Assembly (NCBI RefSeq): GCF_022601685.1 | Contig: NZ_JAKUML010000018.1 | Coordinates: 1-52,155, forward strand | Length of the DNA: 52,155 nt | Direction: 5' to 3' | Source: Acinetobacter sedimenti | Lineage (GTDB): Bacteria > Pseudomonadota > Gammaproteobacteria > Pseudomonadales > Moraxellaceae | Shown: in pieces, positions 19,133 to 26,780 of the stretch | Position numbering within the stretch: position 1 is the stretch's first letter | Layout: the number at the start of each line of letters is the position of its first letter | Made by a program: the position numbers and the translations under genes | The notes under the pieces: model-generated | What the model saw: the letters and a program-made list of their open reading frames with translations, nothing else | What the model was told of the DNA's origin: nothing | Databases searched by the model: none

Positions 19133-19882
19133 CTATTGATTAGTAGCTTGCTCTGCTAACCAAGCGGTAAACTTTTGGCGTTCTTGTGGGGTTGCAGATT
19201 GCCAAAGTTGAATTAACTGCTGTGCCTTGCCTGATGCCGTAGCATTTTGCGTTACAGGCTGAGTTTGCACCGCTGGCGGAACAGTTTTGGCAGTTTGTGC
19301 TGAGATCATAGACGATTGGGTTGATACATTTTTTGGCTCATCATCTTTTGAGCGCAGATCCATCACAGAGCCGAACAGACCTTTGCTTAACCACGGTTTT
19401 GCCTTGCTATTCGCACCAATTTGTTTGGCGATCAATTGCCCTTGCGCATTTTCCACACCAACTGTTGGTTGCTCTGCAAAGGTTTTCCCTTCTTCAAAAT
19501 TGCTCGGTGCGCCGACTAAAGTCAGTTTATAGTTTTGACCATCTTGCAGTTGGACTTGATTTAAAGTCACGATATCTGATTTCAGTACATCATGCTCACC
19601 AGTGCGGTGTTCGAATAATTGTTTGTAACGCACTGAAATATTGTGAACACCTGCATCGAGTTTGTAGCGATTTTCACTCGCACTAAACAACCCGCCACTA
19701 ATTTCTTGATCATTAATCGCCACCACGTCGATTTCTTCAGGTGCGGTGATCATCACATCGGCATGAACGATCGTTCCTGTCATAAAAACAGACAGGCCAA
19801 TTAGCGTTGAAATCAATGCTGATCTGCCTTGCGATATATGCTTCGATGTATATTTTAATGGAGATTGTTTGGTGAGTTTCAT
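19133..19882 (-). CDS. DUF2057 (YccT/CsgI-like) exported protein
   Basis: About 249 residues with an N-terminal signal peptide (SALISTLIGLSVFMTGTIVHA, cleavage predicted after VHA). The mature N-terminus, ITAPEEIDVVAINDQEISGGLFSASENRYKLDAGVHNISVRYKQLFE, matches the DUF2057 family; the E. coli member YccT/CsgI is a periplasmic protein reported to inhibit curli assembly. The last 40 residues (QQLIQLWQSATPQERQKFTAWLAEQ) form an extra helix. An upstream in-frame TTG (19894) exists, but the ATG at 19882 is preferred. No curli genes are near, so a role in curli is not implied. Confidence 0.8.
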   Translation of the reverse strand: MKLTKQSPLKYTSKHISQGRSALISTLIGLSVFMTGTIVHADVMITAPEEIDVVAINDQEISGGLFSASENRYKLDAGVHNISVRYKQLFEHRTGEHDVLKSDIVTLNQVQLQDGQNYKLTLVGAPSNFEEGKTFAEQPTVGVENAQGQLIAKQIGANSKAKPWLSKGLFGSVMDLRSKDDEPKNVSTQSSMISAQTAKTVPPAVQTQPVTQNATASGKAQQLIQLWQSATPQERQKFTAWLAEQATNQ

Positions 19883-20066
19883 GAGTTTGCCCAATTCATC
19901 AATTTGTCATAAATTATTGCCTTTGCACTATGCGTATTTTAGATGACATTTTTATGACAATCACGCCGATCAATACAATTTTCAACGATAAGCTTATCTC
20001 AGATTTTCACTAAATAGTTTGGTTCAGCTGTTAAGTAGAATTCAAAATATAGAATCAAGGAATAAT

Positions 20067-20095
20067 AAAAAGCCAAATCATTAGATTTGGCTTTT
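20067..20095 (-). terminator. Intrinsic terminator after ftsY
   Basis: A perfect 12-bp stem (AAAAGCCAAATC at 20068-20079 pairing with 20084-20095) with loop ATTA. The A-tract and T-tract make it potentially bidirectional; it lies about 42 bases past the ftsY stop. Confidence 0.85.
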
Positions 20096-20136
20096 CGATT
20101 TATGCTTACTGCAAATAGTTAATACAACGAATTGTA

Positions 20137-21336
20137 TTATTCGTCAGTTTGGAATAACGCCGCCACAAAGGATTTTGCAGAAAACGGACGTAAATCATCA
20201 ATCTTCTCACCGACTCCGATATAGCGAATCGGTACATGCGACTTACTGGCAATATTAAACAGCACACCGCCTTTTGCTGTACCATCAAGCTTGGTAATGG
20301 TAATCCCAGTTAAACCAACTGCTTCATCAAAGAGTTGCACTTGATTAATCGCATTCTGACCTGTACCTGCATCGACCACGAGCATGATCTCATGTGGTGC
20401 CGTGCCGTCGATCTTTTGCATGACACGTTTTACTTTGCTGAGTTCTTCCATCAGATTGGATTTGTTGTGCAAACGTCCTGCGGTATCGGCGATTAATACA
20501 TCAATATTTTTCGCTTTAGCACTGGCAATCGCATCATAGATCACTGATGCACTGTCCGAACCATGCCCTTGAGCCACGACTGGAATCTGATTGCGCTCAC
20601 CCCAGATTTGTAATTGCTCGGTTGCTGCTGCACGGAAAGTATCACCTGCGGCAAGCATGACTTTTTTACCTTCACCTTGTAAGCGCTTTGCAAGTTTACC
20701 AATGGTTGTGGTTTTCCCGACACCATTGACACCAACGACGAGGATCACATAAGGGCTCTTGTTCGAATCAATATGTAATGGCTTAACACGCGGTGCAAGG
20801 ATATTGACCAATTCTTCTTGCAAAGCTTTGTACAAAGAATGTGAATAAATCAAATCACCACGTGCTGTACGTTCGGTGAGATTTTGGATAATGGTTTTGG
20901 TGGCATCGACACCAATATCAGCAACTAAGAGTTGATCTTCAACTTCTTCTAAAAGCTCATCGTCGATTTCTTTGCCACCGATCAAGATATTGACCATACC
21001 ATCAGCAAGGTTTTTACGTGACTTGGATAAGCCTTGTTTCATACGACTAAAAAAGCCGCCACTTTCTTCTGTTGCTGTTTCTTCTGTTGTTTTAGCTTCA
21101 GTCGCTGATTCAGTGCTGATTTCCGTATTATTTTCGGCTGTTTGTTGTGCGCTGTCTAACGTAACAGTTTCTTGAATTGAAGCTTGTTGCGCTTGCTTGG
21201 CTTGAACAGCTTGCTCTACACGTGGCGTTTCGATGATTGGCACATCGACACTTGGCAAACTCGGTAAGGTCACATCATCATCACCGATCTCGGCATCAAT
21301 TAAAAACTTTTGTTGTGAATTAGAATTGTCTTGCAT
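20137..21336 (-). CDS. ftsY: Signal recognition particle receptor FtsY
   Basis: A 399-residue GTPase that docks the signal recognition particle and its ribosome at the inner membrane. The acidic, low-complexity A domain (residues 1 to about 95, rich in E, Q and T) is followed by the NG domain: SRMKQGLSKSRKNLADGMVNILIG helix, G1 GVNGVGKTT at 202-210, the DTAGR motif and TKLDGTAKGG. Length is shorter than E. coli FtsY (497) because the A domain is short, as in many proteobacteria. The gene is divergent from the M16 peptidase genes and has a strong terminator. Confidence 0.96.
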   Translation of the reverse strand: MQDNSNSQQKFLIDAEIGDDDVTLPSLPSVDVPIIETPRVEQAVQAKQAQQASIQETVTLDSAQQTAENNTEISTESATEAKTTEETATEESGGFFSRMKQGLSKSRKNLADGMVNILIGGKEIDDELLEEVEDQLLVADIGVDATKTIIQNLTERTARGDLIYSHSLYKALQEELVNILAPRVKPLHIDSNKSPYVILVVGVNGVGKTTTIGKLAKRLQGEGKKVMLAAGDTFRAAATEQLQIWGERNQIPVVAQGHGSDSASVIYDAIASAKAKNIDVLIADTAGRLHNKSNLMEELSKVKRVMQKIDGTAPHEIMLVVDAGTGQNAINQVQLFDEAVGLTGITITKLDGTAKGGVLFNIASKSHVPIRYIGVGEKIDDLRPFSAKSFVAALFQTDE

Positions 21337-21580
21337 GAAAAATCCTTGATGCGAGCAAATAACGAAATGTAATGGTGAATGACTAAATAATGACGCTTAG
21401 CTGAATAAATACAGCCAAATGAATTGGCAACATTGTAGCATAGACACTATTTAAATTTTCACTCGATGTTACTGAACTAAACCCGAAGCACTTGCATCTG
21501 CGCTAGATTTCTTATATCAATAGTTGATCTCGTAAAAATCTGATTCATCATAACGCATCACATTTCAGGCTAAACTTTTT

Positions 21581-23200
21581 GTGCATAAAACTTCCCAAAT
21601 AACTACGCTTCAAATCAGCAAAGATAAAAAAACTTCATCGCTATGGCAGTCGCCGATCTGTGTTGCGCTCACTGCTACGCTATTCGTGGTGACCATGCCT
21701 CAGCTCGCTTATGCGAAAAATGAAACGACAAAAAATCACAGCATCAAAAGTAAAAGTGTCAAAACTGACAACAAAACCATTTACCACACCTTAAATAATG
21801 GGCTAAAGGTCATCATTCAGCCTGATCATCGTGCGCCTTTGGCGATGGTACAAGTCTGGTATCAAGTCGGTGGTGCAGATGAACCTGATGATTTATTGGG
21901 AATTTCACATGTACTGGAACATATGATGTTTAAAGGTACGGTCAAAGTGCCTGATGATCAATTTAAACGGATTAATGCTAACTTTGGTGGCAGTTTAAAT
22001 GCCCTGACCAATCACAATTACACCTATTATTATCAACTTTTTCCGAAAGATTACGTGGCATTAGCTCTCGAACTAGAGGCTGATCGTATGAGCAATCTGC
22101 ATCTACGACAGTATGATTTTGCCACCGAAATCGAAGTGGTGAAAGAAGAACGTCGGCAACGTATTGAAGACAACCCACAAGCGCAGGCATTTGAAGATTT
22201 TCGGCAAATCGCCTACCCGAGCAGTCGCTATCGACTGCCTGTGATTGGCTATATGCAAAATCTAAATCACATTAAATTGGCTGATGTACGCAAATGGTAT
22301 CAGACATGGTATGCACCGAATAATTCAACGGTGGTGATCGTTGGTGATGTCAATCCACAGCAGACATTGACCCAAGTACAACGCTATTTTGGTGATTTAA
22401 AATCGAAAAAACTTCCAGGACGGAATCGCTTAAAAGAATCGAATCAATCAGGCTATCGTCATGAGGTAAAATATGCTTCGGTACAGGTGCCGAATCTCTA
22501 TATGGCATGGAATGTGCCTAGCCTAGCGACGGCATCACCGAAAAATCAGGCGTATGTGCTAGATATATTACGTGAGGTATTAGATGGTGGTTTGTCTGCA
22601 CGAATCGAGAAAGAATTAGTCCGTGAGCAAAAAATCCTCACAACAGCCAGTGCCAACTATGAAATGCTCAATCGTGGCGATACCATCTTTAGCATTACCG
22701 CCATACCTGCCGAGGGCGTGACTTTAAAGCAGGCTGAACAAGCCATTATCAAGCTGATTGATGAACTAAAAACATCATGGATTCAACCTGATGAACTGCT
22801 CCGTGTGCAATCCTCCACATTGTCAAAAATGGTTTACGCACAAGATACTTTGCAAGGTCAGGCGGAGCTGATTGGTAAAATGCAAGCCAATAATGTCGAT
22901 GCAAACGAGGCTAAAAATCTCTTTCAAAAATATGACAACATCAAAGCCGAAGACTTACAGCAAGTGATTACCCAATATTTTAATGAGGATAATTTGGCGA
23001 GTTTATATTTATTGCCCATGGATCAGCAACCTGTCTTTACTCAGAATCAGACCCTAAGTCAGACCCAGAATCAAACTCAAAATGAGGTTAATAGCCTTAG
23101 CCAAAATCAAGAAAAACCAATACAGCAAAACCAACAAAATAATGATGTTGTAAACACCGCTAAAACGCAAAGCACAACAACACAAAGTTTAAAAAATTAA
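21581..23200 (+). CDS. M16 family zinc metallopeptidase, catalytic subunit
   Basis: A 539-residue exported peptidase of the pitrilysin family. The inverted zinc motif HxxEH is H110-V-L-E-H114, with the distal zinc ligand in VVKEERRQR (E190, the expected 76 residues after the motif). A signal peptide (CVALTATLFVVTMPQLAYA, cleavage after AYA) places it in the periplasm. The start is GTG, the only start consistent with an intact signal peptide. The C-terminal 50 residues are a Gln/Asn-rich tail (QNQTLSQTQNQTQNEV). It is followed after 9 bases by a second M16 gene lacking the zinc motif, an arrangement typical of two-subunit M16B proteases. Confidence 0.92.
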   Translation: MHKTSQITTLQISKDKKTSSLWQSPICVALTATLFVVTMPQLAYAKNETTKNHSIKSKSVKTDNKTIYHTLNNGLKVIIQPDHRAPLAMVQVWYQVGGADEPDDLLGISHVLEHMMFKGTVKVPDDQFKRINANFGGSLNALTNHNYTYYYQLFPKDYVALALELEADRMSNLHLRQYDFATEIEVVKEERRQRIEDNPQAQAFEDFRQIAYPSSRYRLPVIGYMQNLNHIKLADVRKWYQTWYAPNNSTVVIVGDVNPQQTLTQVQRYFGDLKSKKLPGRNRLKESNQSGYRHEVKYASVQVPNLYMAWNVPSLATASPKNQAYVLDILREVLDGGLSARIEKELVREQKILTTASANYEMLNRGDTIFSITAIPAEGVTLKQAEQAIIKLIDELKTSWIQPDELLRVQSSTLSKMVYAQDTLQGQAELIGKMQANNVDANEAKNLFQKYDNIKAEDLQQVITQYFNEDNLASLYLLPMDQQPVFTQNQTLSQTQNQTQNEVNSLSQNQEKPIQQNQQNNDVVNTAKTQSTTTQSLKN

Positions 23201-23209
23201 GGCAATTCT

Positions 23210-24856
23210 ATGATCAAGCTCAAAGCAAAATACACCGCCTTAATTCATGTCATTAAATTATCTTTATGCGTATTTACGGCTTTTTCAACGTCTTCCATGT
23301 ATGCGCAACAAACTGAATATGCGACAACGTCCAGTGAAATACAGTCAGACAATTATACTGGAGAAGTGATCCAATCTGCTGAAAATAAGCCGACCGCAAA
23401 TATTGCATCACTTCCCTATTTGCAAAGTTTACACGACCTACAACAACACTCATATCAAGCGCCACAGGTGCAAGAACTGTTTAGTAAAAATGGCGTAAGA
23501 ACATTATTGGTTGAGTCAAAACAACTCCCGATTGTGGATATTCAATTGACCTTTAATGCAGGCTCAGCACGTGATGAAAGCATTTCCAAAGGCTTAAATG
23601 GTTTAGCAAATCTGACCGCAAGATTATTAAACGAAGGTACATCGACCCAAACTGCCAACGACATTGCACAAAGCTTTGAGAGGCTCGGCGCACAATATTC
23701 TGCACAGGCTTTTCGAGATATGTTTGTGGTACGTCTACGTGTGTTATCCGATGAAAAACGCCTAGAACCCGCACTCAACCAACTGATTTTCTTACTCAAA
23801 GATGCACAATTTCCTCAAGGCAGTATTGATCGGATTTTGAATAATGCACAAGTCGGTCAGAAACAAGTCAAAGAAAATCCAAAACGTAGTATGAGCGTGC
23901 GCTTCTATCGTGCGATCTATGGCGATCACCCTTATGCACAGCCAAGTACAGGCACGATTCAAAGCTTAAAGCGTATCAAAAGTGAAGATATTCAAGCCTT
24001 TAAAAATCAATACTTGGTGGCGAATAATTTAAATATCGCCATTACAGGCAATGTCAATCAACAGAAAGCACAGCAAATGATTGACCTACTTACCGAACAA
24101 ATCAGTACAGGTGAATCTGCACCCGCTTTGCCTGAAGCAGAAGCACTGGAAAAAGCGCAAATTATCCGTATTCCATTTAACTCCTCACAAGCGCATGTGA
24201 TGATTGGTCAAATCGGTATTCGCCGTGATGACCCTGACCGATTTGCACTTGAGGTTGGTAATGAAATCTTCGGTAGTGGTGGATTTCAAAGCCTACTGAT
24301 GCAAGAGCTTCGTGAAAAACGTGGACTGACCTACAGCGCATCGAGCAATCTCAGCAGTATGCAGTCGCAAGGTTTATTTTATATTCAATATTCGACGCAA
24401 CGTGAGCAACTCCTCGAAAGCCTCAATATCACCTATGACACTTTATTAAAATTTCTACATGAGCCGTTGAAAACTGCGCAAATCGAAGAAAGCAAACGTG
24501 GGCTCATTCGGGCCTTTCCACTCCTTCTACGCAGTAATGCAAATATCAACAGCCAACTTGGTGCAATTGGCTTTTATGGTTTACCGAGCAACTATCTTAG
24601 CCAATATCAACAATACATTTCAGCAGTCAGCGCCGAAGATGTACAACAGGCTTGGCAAAAGCATATTCACCCTGAAAAATTTTTAACCGTTTTGGCAGGC
24701 AAAGATATTTCCACAAATGAAGTGGCAGAACTCTATGAAAAACTACTTGCGCCTTATCAACAGCTTGCACCAGCTCAAAAGACAGATGATGTGGAAAAGA
24801 ATGCTTTAGAAGTTAAAAATAATAGCGATCAAGCTCCATTAACGACCACACCTTAA
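23210..24856 (+). CDS. M16 family protein, non-catalytic partner
   Basis: A 548-residue exported protein of the M16 family. The position of the zinc motif carries LNGLANLTARLL instead of HxxEH, so it cannot bind zinc in the usual way. It retains the conserved second domain (GNEIFGSGGFQSLLMQELREKRGLTYSASS), including the R/Y segment that contacts substrate in M16B heterodimers. A signal sequence (LSLCVFTAFSTSSMYAQ) is present. It begins nine bases after the catalytic gene with an overlapping promoterless spacing, so the two are probably translated together and form a heterodimer. The mature region begins with a poorly conserved stretch of about 50 residues. Confidence 0.9.
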   Translation: MIKLKAKYTALIHVIKLSLCVFTAFSTSSMYAQQTEYATTSSEIQSDNYTGEVIQSAENKPTANIASLPYLQSLHDLQQHSYQAPQVQELFSKNGVRTLLVESKQLPIVDIQLTFNAGSARDESISKGLNGLANLTARLLNEGTSTQTANDIAQSFERLGAQYSAQAFRDMFVVRLRVLSDEKRLEPALNQLIFLLKDAQFPQGSIDRILNNAQVGQKQVKENPKRSMSVRFYRAIYGDHPYAQPSTGTIQSLKRIKSEDIQAFKNQYLVANNLNIAITGNVNQQKAQQMIDLLTEQISTGESAPALPEAEALEKAQIIRIPFNSSQAHVMIGQIGIRRDDPDRFALEVGNEIFGSGGFQSLLMQELREKRGLTYSASSNLSSMQSQGLFYIQYSTQREQLLESLNITYDTLLKFLHEPLKTAQIEESKRGLIRAFPLLLRSNANINSQLGAIGFYGLPSNYLSQYQQYISAVSAEDVQQAWQKHIHPEKFLTVLAGKDISTNEVAELYEKLLAPYQQLAPAQKTDDVEKNALEVKNNSDQAPLTTTP

Positions 24857-24881
24857 TCGCTAAAAAACTTATGAGGTGGTT

Positions 24882-25235
24882 TTATTCTACTTCTACTGAT
24901 TTTTGAAAATGAATCCGCTGTTGCTCACGATGATGGACACGAAGCCATTTGAAATATTGAAATTGATTGACTTCAGTCTGTGATATTTGCGCTTGATTCA
25001 ATAGATAATTTGCGGATTCACGGCTATTAGAATATAAAGCTTGCGATGCAAATCGTTGTAAATGTTGATGCTGTGCATCGTTGATCGGCTGTTGAAAACT
25101 CGAAATCCCCCAACTCAGCAAAATCACAATCAAAACAGCTGTGGCAATATGCTGTGCATAATCCATGAGCGTGACAATGTGCTTTGAAAACTGCGGAAAC
25201 TCAGCCTGCGCAAATAATGTTACATTTTTTTTCAT
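24882..25235 (-). CDS. Small single-pass membrane protein
   Basis: About 117 residues; family not recognised. One membrane segment (HIATAVLIVILLSWGISSF) separates a short basic N-terminus from a Gln-rich, helical C-terminal region of about 65 residues (ALYSNSRESANYLLNQAQISQTEVNQFQYFKWL). The start is uncertain. The ATG at 25235 (MKKNVTLF) gives a compact protein, while in-frame ATGs at 25253, 25283 and 25319 lengthen it; none has a clear ribosome binding site. The gene is convergent with the M16 pair. Confidence 0.55.
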   Translation of the reverse strand: MKKNVTLFAQAEFPQFSKHIVTLMDYAQHIATAVLIVILLSWGISSFQQPINDAQHQHLQRFASQALYSNSRESANYLLNQAQISQTEVNQFQYFKWLRVHHREQQRIHFQKSVEVE

Positions 25236-25319
25236 AGCTTTGATTCTAGCCATACATCTGACTTTGCTCAAGTAAAAAGACATAGATATATCGTGCAAAA
25301 CATACGATTTGCTTAGCAT

Positions 25320-25934
25320 CTAAACAAAATCAAAGCTTAAAGCATTTTTCTGAATAGCTGATTACACTTTTTCAATGATTCGCTATAGTCGAAGAAATTA
25401 ATTTCTGATACAAGGCAACCGAGCGAAGGTGTACAAATAGTACTGCGAACGAGGTTAACGCTGTAGCAGAATTTAAGTTCTCTGACTATATAAGCACTTT
25501 TATGGACATTGTTTTGAAAGCTTTATGTAAAGGAAGCTTGACTTGAAGCATTATGAAGCCTATAACTGATCTACAAATAAGATTTTCTTATTTTATGAGA
25601 TTTTTGCTGTAATTATTTACAAAAACATCCCTGACTAACCAAAAGATTTATAACGATCTGAAAAACATTTTATTTTAAATGATTTATTTCAAGTAATTTG
25701 TTCACAGTAAAATTTGCGTTGATTTATCGAAATATAGTTAAGTTTTTTTTTAAATACTGTTGTTTTGTAAATATTGTTGATTAAAAAACAAACATCTCAG
25801 CAATTGTCATCATCTTGTCATACCTTCATGACAACCTATCCTCACAGTATTGCATCTCTACGATAAATCAATGCACTACTGTATATGTTACACATTATGA
25901 AATCCAAGCCATTACAAGTATAAAGGAGCAAACC
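25320..25934. other. 615-bp A+T-rich intergenic region
   Basis: Apart from the imperfect inverted-repeat element at 25384-25490, this stretch is A+T-rich with homopolymer runs (eight or nine T near 25745) and no convincing ORF or RNA gene. The ribosome binding site of the Sel1-type gene is at 25923-25928. Confidence 0.6.
25384..25490. repeat. 107-bp imperfect inverted-repeat element (MITE- or REP-like)
   Basis: The ends read TATAGTC-GA-AGAAATT and AAGTTCTCTGACTATA, which are inverted copies with a few mismatches. Inside, TTCTGATACAAGGCAACC and GGTTAACGCTGTAGCAGAA form a second, imperfect inverted pair around a GTAC-AAATA-GTAC centre, so the whole unit can fold as one long hairpin. No coding sequence is present. 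I believe similar sequences are dispersed in Acinetobacter genomes, but this is from memory. Confidence 0.55.
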
Positions 25935-26168
25935 ATGAACTTTACAAAGGCGACAGACGAAGCCGAGCATTTGTACTCAACAGGTGTCATCACTGTACAA
26001 ACGCAAATGGACTATCGTAACGGTATCAGCCAACTTGAAGCTGCTGCCAAAGCAGGACATGCCAAAGCGGCAATGTTCTTATCTCAACTGTATCAACAAG
26101 GTTTTCGTGTAGAACGTGATTCATTGAAAGCGCAATATTGGGAAAATTATGGCTATCAAATCGCTTAA
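25935..26168 (+). CDS. Small Sel1-repeat-like protein
   Basis: A 77-residue protein. The segment MDYRNGISQLEAAAKAGHAKAAMFLSQLYQQGFRVERDSLKAQYW matches one Sel1-type helical repeat (the A-x-x-G-x-x-x-A-x-x-x-L-x-x-x-Y-x-x-G pattern). Such repeats bind other proteins. There is no signal peptide. ATG at 25935 is chosen because AAGGAG lies seven bases upstream; a frame extending back to 25815 lacks a binding site. Confidence 0.7.
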   Translation: MNFTKATDEAEHLYSTGVITVQTQMDYRNGISQLEAAAKAGHAKAAMFLSQLYQQGFRVERDSLKAQYWENYGYQIA

Positions 26169-26271
26169 TTTTCAAGAAACCACTCAGCTATCTTTCTTTA
26201 ATTCACGTCCTGCATCAAATCCTCTCAAAACGCACAATACAACCATTATTGATTTCTGAACCAGGGCTTGT

Positions 26272-26631
26272 TTACCAAGCATAGGTTTTGAGATCAATTT
26301 TGTCATTTTTCACCATCACACCTTCTGCCAGTAGCAATTGCGCTTGCAAATTTTGACCATGTTCTGTGAATATCGTTGTGCGGATTTTCCCTTGTGAATT
26401 GACCACTCGATACCACGGCAATGTGCTTCGATCATCCATATTGCCTAGCACTTTACCAACCAATCGAGCATGCTTTGGTAGTCCTGCAAGCCTTGCCACT
26501 TGACCATAACTCGCTACTTTGCCATATGGTATTAATGCCACTACCGCCAAGATTTGTTCGGCAAGTTCTTTGCTAGAGTTTATTGATGGTTTTGTTGATG
26601 ATTTTGCTAAGGGTTTGGATGTCATTTTCAT
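26272..26631 (-). CDS. Alkyltransferase-like (ATL) protein, MGMT family
   Basis: A 119-residue protein with the DNA-binding half of O6-alkylguanine-DNA alkyltransferases: IPYGKVASYGQVARLAG (helix-turn-helix with the base-flipping Tyr), ARLVGKVLGNM, and LPWYRVVNSQGKI. The acceptor cysteine of the PCHR motif is replaced by tryptophan (W73), so it cannot remove alkyl groups itself. ATL proteins recognise O6-alkylguanine and hand it to nucleotide excision repair. The third motif position is Tyr rather than the usual His (PWHR). The first 20 residues are basic and unstructured. It is a single gene. Confidence 0.9.
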   Translation of the reverse strand: MKMTSKPLAKSSTKPSINSSKELAEQILAVVALIPYGKVASYGQVARLAGLPKHARLVGKVLGNMDDRSTLPWYRVVNSQGKIRTTIFTEHGQNLQAQLLLAEGVMVKNDKIDLKTYAW

Positions 26632-26691
26632 CTACTTAAAATTTCAAAGATTCAAAATATGACTATGATCTTAAATGATTATGCCCCAAAT

Positions 26692-26718
26692 AAAAAAGAC
26701 ATCCGTAGATGTCTTTTT
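26692..26718 (-). terminator. Intrinsic terminator after gyrA
   Basis: A perfect 10-bp stem (AAAAGACATC at 26694-26703 and GATGTCTTTT at 26708-26717) with a CGTA loop, flanked by A- and T-tracts. It lies about 63 bases past the gyrA stop. Confidence 0.85.
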
Positions 26719-26780
26719 CATATGGTCTGTTCAAAATGCTGTTCTGTAAATCTCTTAAACAACGGATATTGGGGAAATTA

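Noticed and set aside
23041..23190. Gln/Asn-rich end of the first M16 protein as a frameshift
   Set aside because: The frame stays open to a normal stop nine bases before the next gene, and codon usage is unchanged; it is a low-complexity tail.
24840..24890. Terminator between the M16 pair and the small membrane protein gene
   Set aside because: No stem of more than five pairs followed by a U-tract could be found.
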